From NCBI GenBank assembly GCA_020829485.1, contig JAIVFU010000172.1, positions 1-10,458 of the forward strand: a DNA stretch of 10,458 bases, written 5' to 3'. Position 1 is the first letter of the stretch, and every line of letters starts with the position of its first letter. The notes under the pieces were generated by a model that worked only from the letters and a program-made list of their open reading frames with translations, was not told the origin of the DNA and did no database searches. The position numbers were made by a program, and so were the translations under genes. The stretch is from Nostoc sp. CHAB 5834. GTDB lineage: Bacteria; Cyanobacteriota; Cyanobacteriia; Cyanobacteriales; Nostocaceae. Below are positions 1 through 6,518 of this stretch, piece after piece.

Positions 1-911
1 GCCCGCATGAATCGGCTCGCCGGTTGCGCACGCGCAAGTCGTCGACGATCGGTCTGCGCCTCGACCCGCTGCGCGACGGCATCTCGGGCGCCGTGCTCGA
101 CCGCTTCGTGCACAAGCTCGCCGAGCAGGCCGACGAGCGCGGCCTGCGCGTCATGATCTTCACGGCCAACGGTGCCGACGACGAGCTCGCGCACATCCGC
201 CGGTTGCGCGACAGCAGCGACATCGACGCCTTCATCCTCATCGCGACCTTTCACGGCGACCCGCGCATCTCGTGGCTCATCGAGCACGAGGTTCCATTCG
301 TCTCCTTCGGTCGGCCGTGGGGATCGTCGCTCGACGACCCTCGGCACCGCTGGGTCGACGTCGATGGCCGGGCGGGCGTGCGCGATGCGACGAACCGGCT
401 GCGGGCATCCGGATGCTCCCGCGTCGGCTACATCGGCTGGCCGAGCCCCTCGGGCACGGGTGACGAGCGCCGCGCGGGGTGGGAAGAAGCGAGCGGGTTC
501 GACGCGCACGGCCTCGAGACCTACCAAGTGGTGACGGAAGACGGCGTCGACCAGGGCGCGGCCTCGGCACGGCACCTGCTCTCGCTGAGCGAGCCGTGCG
601 ACGCGATCGTGTGCGCGAGCGACTCGCTCGCCCTCGGGGCATCGATGGCCGCGACCGCTCTCGGGCAGCACGATCTGCCCGTCGTCGGGTTCGACAACAC
701 ACCGGTCGCCTCGGCGATCGGGCTCTCGAGCATCGACCAGCCGCTCGACGAGGTCGTCGCGGCGAGCCTCACCCTGCTCTTCGGCGACACCGGCAGCACG
801 GTGCGCCCGAACCCAGACAGCAACGAGGAGCCGACGAATCGGCTCCTCGTGCCTCGACTTGTCGAACGCCGGTCTACCCACCGTGCATTCGGCGAGACCA
901 CCGGTGCCTGA
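1..911 (+). CDS. LacI-family transcriptional repressor, 5' end cut off by window
   Basis: This is the effector-binding part of a LacI/GalR repressor, probably controlling the sugar importer directly downstream. The reading frame is open from base 3 to the TGA at 909-911 and has no internal stop. The first residues (PHESARRLRTRKSSTIGL) match the hinge that follows the helix-turn-helix in LacI proteins, so the DNA-binding domain lies upstream of the window and the TTG at 24 is not the true start. The periplasmic-binding-protein-like fold follows: PFVSFGRPWG near base 295, a VDVDGRAGVRDATNRL segment near 355, RVGYIGWPS near 420, VVGFDNTPVASAIGLSSIDQP near 680, and the usual ending NRLLVPRLVERRS. 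The transporter lipoprotein gene begins 33 bases after the stop on the same strand. The sensed sugar cannot be read from the sequence, and no LacI-type operator is visible in the 33-base gap, so the operator is probably upstream. Family assignment is secure. Confidence 0.9.
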   Translation, partial: PHESARRLRTRKSSTIGLRLDPLRDGISGAVLDRFVHKLAEQADERGLRVMIFTANGADDELAHIRRLRDSSDIDAFILIATFHGDPRISWLIEHEVPFVSFGRPWGSSLDDPRHRWVDVDGRAGVRDATNRLRASGCSRVGYIGWPSPSGTGDERRAGWEEASGFDAHGLETYQVVTEDGVDQGAASARHLLSLSEPCDAIVCASDSLALGASMAATALGQHDLPVVGFDNTPVASAIGLSSIDQPLDEVVAASLTLLFGDTGSTVRPNPDSNEEPTNRLLVPRLVERRSTHRAFGETTGA

Positions 912-931
912 GGCCCCGGCAATCACTCATC

Positions 932-938
932 GAAAGGA
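932..938 (+). promoter_or_regulatory. Shine-Dalgarno site of the solute-binding lipoprotein gene
   Basis: GAAAGGA lies six bases before the GTG at 945 and supports that start over nearby alternatives. The position in the short gap after the LacI gene fits re-initiation on a shared transcript. Confidence 0.7.
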
Positions 939-944
939 ATCATC

Positions 945-2171
945 GTGAGGACATCACAATGGAGCGCCGCTGCTCTCGCAGCGGGGCTCGTCGTCACTCT
1001 AGCCGCGTGCACGCCGGCTAGCGAGGGCGGCGACGGATCAAGTGAAACGGAATCGCTGTCGATGCTCATCGCAGCGTCGAGCCCGGCAGAGTCGGACTAC
1101 TACGAAGACGCGGCGGCACGGTTCACCGCAGACACGGGCACCGAGGTCGAGGTCGTCATCGCCAACGACCTCATCCAGCAGCTCGGCCAGGGGTTCGCCG
1201 GCAACAGCGCCCCCGACGTGTTCTACCTGCCGTGGGACCAGTTCCAGACCTACGCGGCCCAGGGGTTCCTCGAGCCCTACGCGGCAGACCTGGCCAACGC
1301 GGGCGAGTTCTTGCCGGCGCTGCAGGAGCAGTTCAGCTACCAGGACGAGTTCTACTGCGCGCCGAAAGACTTCTCGACGCTCGGCCTGCAGATCAACACC
1401 GAGGCGTGGGAGGCCGCAGGGCTGACCGACGCCGATGTGCCGGCGACGTGGGACGACCTCTCGGCCGTCGCTGCGACGCTCACCACGGGTGACCAGGTCG
1501 GTCTCTCGATGGGTCGCGAGTATGCCCGCGTGGGTGTCTTCATGAACCAGGCCGGTGGCACGCTCATCGACGGCGACACCGTCTCGGCCGACTCGGCCGA
1601 GAACGCCGAGGGCCTCGCCTACGTGCAGAGCCTCGTCGACGAGGGCTCGCTCGCCTTCCCGCCTGACCTCGAGTCGGGCTGGGGTGGAGAAGCGTTCGGT
1701 CTCGGTCGCGCGGCCATGGTGATCGAGGGTCCGTGGATCAACGGCGCCATGCAGAACGACTTCCCCGACCGCGAGTTCATCTCGGTCGAGCTGCCGGCCG
1801 GCCCTGCTGGCCCGTCGACGTTCTCGTTCGCCACGTGCTGGGGCATGCCGATCGATTCCCCGACGCGCGACGCGTCGATGGCGTTCATCGAGTTCTTGAC
1901 GAGCGACGACGAGCAGCTCGCTGCCGCTGGCGCGTTCGGCGTCATCCCCTCGACGACCTCGGGTTCGGCGGCCTACGCCGAGCAGTTCCCCGAGAACGCG
2001 GCCTTCGTCGCCGGAGTCGACTACGCGGTCAGCCCCGTGTCGTTCGCCGGTGCGGCTGCCGTGCTGACCGAGTTCAACAGTGAGCTCGAGTCGTTCGGCA
2101 CCGCCGACCCCGCCGCCGTGCTCGCGTCGCTGCAGACCAACCTGCAAGCGGCATACGACTCGGCGCAGTAA
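945..2171 (+). CDS. ABC transporter sugar-binding lipoprotein (family 1 solute-binding protein)
   Basis: This 408-residue protein is the extracellular sugar-capturing component of an ABC importer, delivering substrate to the two permeases encoded next. The GTG start at 945 has a good ribosome binding site. Residues 1-22 form a lipoprotein signal peptide: short basic start, hydrophobic core, and lipobox LAAC with the lipid-attachment cysteine at 22, followed by a Ser/Gly/Glu linker. The mature part has the typical features of the maltose/oligosaccharide-binding family (SBP_bac_1): an early ARFTADTGTEVEVV strand-helix segment, SAPDVFYLPWDQ, a YQDEFYCAPKDFSTLGLQIN segment, GRAAMVIEGPWING, and a C-terminal region with SMAFIEFLTSDDEQ. 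Length is normal for the family. It lies four bases upstream of the first permease. Family and role are clear; the substrate (mono-, di- or oligosaccharide) is not determined by anything I can see. Confidence 0.93.
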   Translation: MRTSQWSAAALAAGLVVTLAACTPASEGGDGSSETESLSMLIAASSPAESDYYEDAAARFTADTGTEVEVVIANDLIQQLGQGFAGNSAPDVFYLPWDQFQTYAAQGFLEPYAADLANAGEFLPALQEQFSYQDEFYCAPKDFSTLGLQINTEAWEAAGLTDADVPATWDDLSAVAATLTTGDQVGLSMGREYARVGVFMNQAGGTLIDGDTVSADSAENAEGLAYVQSLVDEGSLAFPPDLESGWGGEAFGLGRAAMVIEGPWINGAMQNDFPDREFISVELPAGPAGPSTFSFATCWGMPIDSPTRDASMAFIEFLTSDDEQLAAAGAFGVIPSTTSGSAAYAEQFPENAAFVAGVDYAVSPVSFAGAAAVLTEFNSELESFGTADPAAVLASLQTNLQAAYDSAQ

Positions 2172-2175
2172 GGCA

Positions 2176-3264
2176 ATGGCACGCGCTGCACAGCGCACTC
2201 GTCGCGGCGGAGGAATCCGCCGCGGCGAGGCCGGCGCCGGCTATCTGTTCATCGCACCCGCGGTGATCATCACGGTCATCTTTCTCGTCATCCCGATCGC
2301 GCTCGCCTTCTGGGTGAGCGTGAGCGACTGGAACGGCTTCCAGTCGCCCTTGAACCCCCGCGTGGGGTTCGTCGGTGCCGAGAACTATGCCGCGATCACG
2401 GTCGAAGACGGCCTCGACCAGCGCAACTTCGGCCGTGCTGTGCGCAACAACTTCTACTACGTGCTCTTGGTGGTGCCGCTGCAGACCGCGCTCGCGCTCT
2501 TCTTGGCCGTGCAGGTCAACCGTGCGGTGCTCAAGGGGCGCGGGTTCTTTCGCACCGCGTTCTACTTTCCGTCGGTGACCTCATCGGTCGCCATCGTCAT
2601 CGTCTTCCAGTTCCTCTTTCTCGGCACCGGTGCCGTGAACGCAGTGCTGCGAGCGATCGGTCTCAGCGGACCGAACTGGTTCAACGACCCGACCGGCATC
2701 TTCCACGGCTTCGTCAGCATCTTCGGGTTGACGACGGCGCCGGCTGCGCTCGCCGATGGCGGGATGCTCGGCATCACCTGGTGGGAATGGCTCAGCGGCC
2801 CCTCCGTCGCCATGATGGTGCTGATCTTCTTGGCGGTATTCACGACCTCGGGCACCTTCATGCTGCTGTTCTTGGCGGGCCTGCAGAGCATCGGCGCCGA
2901 AGTCGAAGAAGCCGCGATCATGGATGGCGCGGGGCCGATCCGCAAGTTCTTCTCCGTCACCCTGCCGATGCTCAAGCCGACGCTCTTCACCGTGCTCACG
3001 CTGGGGTTGATCGGCTCGTGGCAGGTCTTCGACCAGATCTACATCCTCGGCGGCGGAGCCCCGGGCGGCACGCTCACGACCCCGGCCTATCTGCTCTACG
3101 AATCATCATTCGTCGACCTGCAGTGGGGCCAGGGCGCGGCGATTGCGTTCATCCTGTTCATCTTCATCATCGTGCTCACGCTGCTGCAGCGCTGGATTCT
3201 TCGTGATCGAGCGCCCAAGAAGCGCGGAGCTGCGCAGACCGCAGTCAAGGGAGGCGTGTCATGA
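2176..3264 (+). CDS. ABC sugar transporter permease, MalF-type
   Basis: This is one of the two membrane subunits of a CUT1-family importer, 362 residues from the ATG at 2176. That ATG is chosen because it lies four bases after the lipoprotein stop; the open frame runs further upstream but only inside the lipoprotein gene. The ribosome site is weak (TAAGG overlapping the previous stop), so translational coupling is likely. Six membrane segments can be read, near residues 24-48, 93-115, 126-150, 210-236, 270-291 and 320-341. The cytoplasmic EAA loop that docks the ATPase is intact: E245-A246-A247, G251 and L263-P264. An extra stretch of roughly 40 residues (about 168-208) separates the third and fourth segments, making the protein longer than a minimal permease of about 290-300 residues. 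The last four bases overlap the next gene (ATGA). Confidence 0.92.
   Translation: MARAAQRTRRGGGIRRGEAGAGYLFIAPAVIITVIFLVIPIALAFWVSVSDWNGFQSPLNPRVGFVGAENYAAITVEDGLDQRNFGRAVRNNFYYVLLVVPLQTALALFLAVQVNRAVLKGRGFFRTAFYFPSVTSSVAIVIVFQFLFLGTGAVNAVLRAIGLSGPNWFNDPTGIFHGFVSIFGLTTAPAALADGGMLGITWWEWLSGPSVAMMVLIFLAVFTTSGTFMLLFLAGLQSIGAEVEEAAIMDGAGPIRKFFSVTLPMLKPTLFTVLTLGLIGSWQVFDQIYILGGGAPGGTLTTPAYLLYESSFVDLQWGQGAAIAFILFIFIIVLTLLQRWILRDRAPKKRGAAQTAVKGGVS
3247..3254 (+). promoter_or_regulatory. Shine-Dalgarno site of the MalG-type permease gene
   Basis: AAGGGAGG lies six bases before the ATG at 3261, inside the end of the preceding permease gene. It fixes this start at the ATGA overlap. Confidence 0.75.
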
Positions 3265-4187
3265 CTGATCTGATGACTGAGTCGGGCGCAGCTGCTGATG
3301 AGCCGACGCCCAAGGCCAAGGCGGCCGCGGCCGCCAAGCCGCGTCGCAAACGGCTCGGCGCGAAGGCTCGCAGCAGCATTCTGCTCGGCTACCTGATGCT
3401 GGTCTTCCTGGCCCTCGTCTACATCTACCCGTTCTTGATCTCGATCTCGGGGTCGTTCAAGACCGACTCGGAGGCGACGCAGAACCCGCTCGGTCTCATC
3501 CCCGAGACGGTGACCTTCGCCGCCTACGAGACGCTCTTCACGAATTCGCCGTTCGCGCTGTGGGCGGGCAACACCGTGCTCATCACGGTGTGCGTGACGC
3601 TCGGGCGCGTGCTCTTCGACTCGATGGCGGGCTATGCGCTCTCACGGCTGAAGTTTCGCGGGCGCACGGTGATCTTCGTGCTCTTCATCGGCATCTTGTC
3701 GGTGCCGGGTGTCGTGCTGCTGATTCCGCGCTTCTTGATCCTCAATGAGATCGGGCTCTACGACACCTACGGGGGCATGATCATTCCGTTGCTGTCCACA
3801 GCGGCGGGCGTGTTCATCATGAAGCAGTTCTTCGACTCGATCCCCGAGTCGATCGAAGAGGCGGCGCGCATCGACGGCGCCGGCAACTTCAGACGCTTCT
3901 GGTCGGTCGTGCTGCCCATGGCGACGCCCGCGCTCGTGACGATCTTCATCCTCTCGTTCCAAGGTTCGTGGAACGAGCTCGGCCACTTCATCGTCAGCCG
4001 CCAGAGTCAAGACCTCAACACGCTGACGGTCGGTGTCGCCCAGCTCGTGTCGGGAACGCTCGGTGCCGGCAACCAGTTCCCGCTGCAGCTCGCCGCCGCT
4101 GTGCTCATGAGCATTCCAGTGGCCGTGCTGTTCTTCATCTTCCAGCGCCGCATCATGAACACGACGGAGGGCGCTGAGAAGGGGTAA
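3261..4187 (+). CDS. ABC sugar transporter permease, MalG-type
   Basis: This is the second membrane subunit of the sugar importer, 308 residues. The ATG overlaps the previous stop by four bases (ATGA) and has a strong ribosome site. A charged Ala/Lys/Arg-rich cytoplasmic tail (residues 1-38) precedes six predicted membrane segments, near 39-62, 103-125, 136-158, 171-190, 224-240 and 276-295. The EAA loop is intact: E200-A201-A202, G206 and L218-P219, in the context EEAARIDGAG. WNELGHFIV after the loop is also typical of the MalG side. Both permeases have a full EAA loop, so an ATPase partner is expected, but none is encoded before the hairpin that follows. In many actinobacteria such importers share a single MsiK-type ATPase encoded elsewhere; that is the simplest explanation here. 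Confidence 0.93.
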   Translation: MTDLMTESGAAADEPTPKAKAAAAAKPRRKRLGAKARSSILLGYLMLVFLALVYIYPFLISISGSFKTDSEATQNPLGLIPETVTFAAYETLFTNSPFALWAGNTVLITVCVTLGRVLFDSMAGYALSRLKFRGRTVIFVLFIGILSVPGVVLLIPRFLILNEIGLYDTYGGMIIPLLSTAAGVFIMKQFFDSIPESIEEAARIDGAGNFRRFWSVVLPMATPALVTIFILSFQGSWNELGHFIVSRQSQDLNTLTVGVAQLVSGTLGAGNQFPLQLAAAVLMSIPVAVLFFIFQRRIMNTTEGAEKG

Positions 4188-4201
4188 GGGGTGGTGTGGT
4201 G

Positions 4202-4241
4202 CTCGCCTGGCCGGCCGTTCATGTGCGGCCGGTCAGGCGAG
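4202..4241. terminator. Strong hairpin between the transporter operon and the crcB pair
   Basis: CTCGCCTGGCCGGCCG at 4202-4217 pairs with CGGCCGGTCAGGCGAG at 4226-4241 across an eight-base loop: 16 pairs with a single G-U. It lies 15 bases after the permease stop and overlaps the last codons of the convergent crcB gene. No T-run follows on either strand, so this is a GC-rich, U-less hairpin of the kind often seen after actinobacterial genes. It probably serves both directions; that role is inferred. Confidence 0.7.
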
Positions 4242-4619
4242 GGTGGTGCCGATCGCCATGCCGAGGGCGAGACCGATGAGGGCCGCCGCTAGACCGAAGA
4301 CGAGGTTCTGGCCGACGCTCAGGAGCGCTGCGCGGTGCTTGCCGGCCATCACGAGCTGGATGGTCTCGACGGCGAAGGTGCTGAAGGTCGTGAGGCCTCC
4401 GCACAGGCCGCTGACGATGATCAGCTGCACCGTTGCGGTGTAGACGTCGCCGAGCGGGGCGCCGAGGGCGACTCCGGCGATGAAGGAACCGACTGTGTTG
4501 ACCACGAGCACGCCGAGGGGCACGCGACCGCGGCCCGCGAGGCTCACCGACGTGAGCTGACGCAGCACGGCGCCGAGGGCTCCGCCCACGGCGACGGCGA
4601 GCAGCACGAGGGGGGTCAC
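4233..4619 (-). CDS. crcB: CrcB/Fluc fluoride channel subunit, second gene of the pair
   Basis: This 128-residue protein is a small four-helix membrane protein of the CrcB (Fluc) fluoride exporter family, which works as an antiparallel dimer in the cytoplasmic membrane. The GTG at 4619 is chosen because it overlaps the upstream crcB stop (GTGA) and is preceded by GAAGGAAG seven bases away; a longer open frame upstream is only a shadow of the other gene. Family signatures are complete: GGALGAVLRQ (residues 12-21), PLGVLVVNTVGSF (34-46, with the pore Asn) and GLCGGLTTFSTFAVE (71-85). Positive charges fall in the first loop (R20, R30, R32) and the third loop (K94, R96), while the two termini carry none. 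By the positive-inside rule this predicts both termini outside, opposite to its partner. Confidence 0.9.
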   Translation of the reverse strand: MTPLVLLAVAVGGALGAVLRQLTSVSLAGRGRVPLGVLVVNTVGSFIAGVALGAPLGDVYTATVQLIIVSGLCGGLTTFSTFAVETIQLVMAGKHRAALLSVGQNLVFGLAAALIGLALGMAIGTTLA

Positions 4620-5056
4620 TCGTCGACTTCCTTCAATTCGGGAGGCTGCCTCGGCCCGAGCCGGGCACCGAGGGCGAGGCCGGCCCAGGCGGCGAGCATC
4701 CCGAGCCCCATGCTCAGCACGATCGACAGCACAGTCGCAATGATGTCGCCGCTCTGGGCGAGGGCGACGACCGAGACGGCGAGGGCCGAGAACGTCGTGA
4801 ACGAGCCGAGGATGCCCGGGCCGAGCCCCACGCGCACCCAGCCGGGCACGCGCGGCCACAGGGCCGCGACGAGCAGGCCGAGCACGAAGGATCCGGTGAC
4901 GTTGACGAGCAGCGTGCCGAGGGCGAACTCGTCGAGGTCGTGCACGAGCGCGACGTCGATGAGAACCCGCAGCGTGGTGCCGATGAGGCCGCCGACGAAG
5001 ACGGCCAGCAGGTCGAGAGGGGTCGCGCCCACCCTGCCTCGCGTCTGAGTCGTCAC
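4616..5056 (-). CDS. crcB: CrcB/Fluc fluoride channel subunit, first gene of the pair
   Basis: This 146-residue CrcB/Fluc family protein is the likely partner of the subunit encoded next. The GTG at 5056 is supported by a TAGGCT -10 box ending seven bases upstream, the layout of a leaderless transcript; a second in-frame GTG at residue 9, preceded by GAGGCAGG, is an alternative. Family signatures: VGGLIGTTLR (21-30), FALGTLLVNVTGSF (44-57) and GILGSFTTFSALAVS (81-95). The last differs from the canonical GfcGG-TTFST-E form: the cysteine, the second threonine and the trailing glutamate are absent, so the two subunits are not equivalent. Positive charges lie at the N-terminus (R6, R8), the second loop (R69, R75) and the C-terminus (R132, R136), predicting both termini inside. 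This is the opposite of its partner and fits an antiparallel heterodimer. Confidence 0.88.
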   Translation of the reverse strand: MTTQTRGRVGATPLDLLAVFVGGLIGTTLRVLIDVALVHDLDEFALGTLLVNVTGSFVLGLLVAALWPRVPGWVRVGLGPGILGSFTTFSALAVSVVALAQSGDIIATVLSIVLSMGLGMLAAWAGLALGARLGPRQPPELKEVDE

Positions 5057-5063
5057 TCGCGCG

Positions 5064-5069
5064 AGCCTA
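5064..5069 (-). promoter_or_regulatory. -10 box of a leaderless promoter for the crcB pair
   Basis: Read on the minus strand this is TAGGCT, followed by seven bases and then the GTG of the first crcB gene. No convincing -35 hexamer is visible. The spacing puts the transcript start at or next to the start codon, leaving no room for a fluoride riboswitch. Confidence 0.55.
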
Positions 5070-5111
5070 CTCGCGGGACGTTCGGCCAGTGCCGCCCCCA
5101 GCCGCGCTCCA

Positions 5112-5117
5112 TACACT
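5112..5117 (+). promoter_or_regulatory. -10 box of a leaderless promoter for the Ig-like membrane protein gene
   Basis: TACACT is followed by six G bases and then the ATG at 5124. No -35 consensus is clear. It shares a 67-base divergent region with the crcB promoter. Confidence 0.55.
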
Positions 5118-5123
5118 GGGGGG

Positions 5124-5780
5124 ATGACCGAGACCCCGACCGATGCGCCGCGCCGTCGGCGCCGCTGGCCGTGGATCGTCTTGGGGCTCGTCGTGCTGCT
5201 GCTCGCGATCGTCGCGGTGTTCGTCGTGCCGATTCTCACGCATCAGGCGCAGGGCAGCTCGGGGCAGGCGCGCGTCGCCGACGGCGAGTTTCCGACCTCA
5301 CTGACCGCGACCGGCGACGACGACCGCACGCGCACGATCTCGGTCGTGACGGAGGACGGCGCCGAGCCCGACCTCTCGGCGATTGCGGCGGGCGATCGGC
5401 TCGTGGTGAGCGGCGAGGGATTCGACCCTGACTTGGGGCTCTACGTGGCGGTGTGCAAGGTTCCTGACGAGATCGACACCCGGCCCGGCCCCTGCCTCGG
5501 CGGCGTCGGCTCGCAAGAGGTCGAAGAGTTCGACGAAGGGGTCGTGCAGTACGCGGCCTCGAACTGGATCAACGGCGCCTTCGCCTGGCGACTCTTCGGC
5601 GCGCGCTCGTTCGACGACGCCGACGCCGGAACCTTCACCGCCTACATCGAGGTGCCGCCCGTCGCCGACCAGAACGTCGACTGCGGCGTCGAGGCGTGCG
5701 GCCTCTACACGCGCAACGACCACACGGCGCTCAACGACCGCGTGCAAGACCTCTACCTGCCGCTGCGCTGGGCCGACTAG
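5124..5780 (+). CDS. Membrane-anchored extracellular protein, possible Ig-like beta-sandwich, function unknown
   Basis: This 218-residue protein starts with a basic cytoplasmic tail (RRRRR at 10-14), then one long hydrophobic segment (about 17-38) and an extracellular domain, so it is a type II-like anchored protein or a secreted protein with an uncleaved signal. The outside domain contains GDRLVVSGEGFDPDLGLYVAV (90-110) and ends with CGLYTRNDHTALNDRVQDLYLPLRW. This pattern resembles the small actinobacterial secreted beta-sandwich domains related to neocarzinostatin/HtaA-type proteins; I recognise the style, not a specific family. Four cysteines (111, 124, 187, 192) could form two disulfides, which fits an extracellular location. 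It is divergent from the crcB pair and convergent with the PadR gene, ending nine bases before that gene's stop. No enzyme motif is visible and I assign no function. Confidence 0.8.
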   Translation: MTETPTDAPRRRRRWPWIVLGLVVLLLAIVAVFVVPILTHQAQGSSGQARVADGEFPTSLTATGDDDRTRTISVVTEDGAEPDLSAIAAGDRLVVSGEGFDPDLGLYVAVCKVPDEIDTRPGPCLGGVGSQEVEEFDEGVVQYAASNWINGAFAWRLFGARSFDDADAGTFTAYIEVPPVADQNVDCGVEACGLYTRNDHTALNDRVQDLYLPLRWAD

Positions 5781-5797
5781 CGCCGCCGACTAGAGCC
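5772..5797. repeat. 13-bp tandem duplication at a convergent gene junction
   Basis: GCCGACTAGCGCC at 5772-5784 is followed directly by GCCGACTAGAGCC at 5785-5797, a 12 of 13 match. The first copy supplies the stop codon of the plus-strand gene and the second supplies the stop (CTA) of the minus-strand PadR gene. Confidence 0.6.
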
Positions 5798-6518
5798 GAC
5801 CGCTGAGGTCGGCGCGCAGCCTCGACAGCCCCGACTCGAGGGCGTCGATCGTCGACGCGTCGAGCGACCCACGAGCGACGGCCGTGCGCAGGTCGGTGCG
5901 CACGTCTTGGCGAAACTCGGCGAGCAGCACCTCCGCACGCTGCAGCTGCGCGCGGGCATCGGAGCGCGACTCGGTCGGGGTCGAGTGCATCGACGCCGCG
6001 GCGTCGTTCACGGCATCGCGCACGGCGTCGGCAGCCGCGGCCCCCGCAGCCGAGGCCGCGCTGGTCGCGGCGGCGCTCGCCGTGCGCGCAGCATCCCGAG
6101 CATCGTCGGCCATGCTGCGCCGGTCGTCGCGCGAATCGCGCGCGGCCGCGGCGAGCTCAGCGCGCAGCGTCGACATCGCATCGCTGACGGATGCCCGCAC
6201 CTCGTCAGCCAGACGACGCACCGAATCGCCGATGCCGTTCTCGATGTCGTCGAGCTCATCGCGTCGGTCGTTCAACTCGGCGCGGCCGGCGTCGGTGAGG
6301 GCGTAGACGGTCTTGCGTCCGTCAGACTCTTTCGTCACGAGACCCTCGGCCTCGAGCTTGGCGAGGCGTGGGTAGATCGTGCCGGCCGAGGGCACGTAGG
6401 TGCCGCCGAAGCGGTCTTTCAGCGCCTGGATGATCTCGTAGCCGTGCATCGGCCGATCATCGAGCACGTAGAGCAAGTAGAGCCGCAAGTGCCCGTGGCC
6501 GAAGACCGCGGGGCTCAT
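5790..6518 (-). CDS. PadR-family transcriptional regulator with long Ala-rich C-terminal tail
   Basis: This 242-residue protein is a PadR winged-helix repressor. The ATG at 6518 overlaps the stop of the upstream DUF4097 gene (ATGA), so the two are translationally coupled; the open frame further upstream is a shadow. The DNA-binding domain is residues 8-80: LRLYLLYVLDDRPMHGYEII, then PSAGTIYPRLAKLEAEGLV and the wing DGRKTVYALTDAGR. The remaining 160 residues are almost all helix-forming and very rich in Ala, Asp and Arg (for example 135-178), then a second helical block ending ESGLSRLRADLSGRL. Typical PadR proteins have a much shorter C-terminal dimerisation helix, so this tail is an extended coiled-coil or scaffold of unknown use. 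The likely target is its own operon, through the palindromes at 7397-7460. Confidence 0.9.
   Translation of the reverse strand: MSPAVFGHGHLRLYLLYVLDDRPMHGYEIIQALKDRFGGTYVPSAGTIYPRLAKLEAEGLVTKESDGRKTVYALTDAGRAELNDRRDELDDIENGIGDSVRRLADEVRASVSDAMSTLRAELAAAARDSRDDRRSMADDARDAARTASAAATSAASAAGAAAADAVRDAVNDAAASMHSTPTESRSDARAQLQRAEVLLAEFRQDVRTDLRTAVARGSLDASTIDALESGLSRLRADLSGRL

Noticed and set aside
854..865. Palindrome TCGACTTGTCGA near the 3' end of the LacI gene, a possible operator for the transporter genes
   Set aside because: TCGA-containing palindromes are common in this sequence, it lies inside coding sequence, it does not have the central CG of LacI operators, and no promoter with acceptable spacing follows.
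2080..2175. Upstream extension of the MalF-type permease by 32 residues
   Set aside because: The extension lies wholly inside the lipoprotein gene and is Ser/Pro/Arg-rich shadow sequence; the ATG at 2176 directly after the lipoprotein stop is the natural start.
1038..2198. Long minus-strand open frame of 386 codons opposite the lipoprotein gene
   Set aside because: It is Arg-rich antisense shadow with no recognisable domain, produced by the GC-rich third positions of the real gene.
5057..5123. Possible fluoride riboswitch before the crcB pair
   Set aside because: The -10 box lies only seven bases from the start codon, leaving no leader, and no riboswitch-like fold is visible in the 67-base gap.
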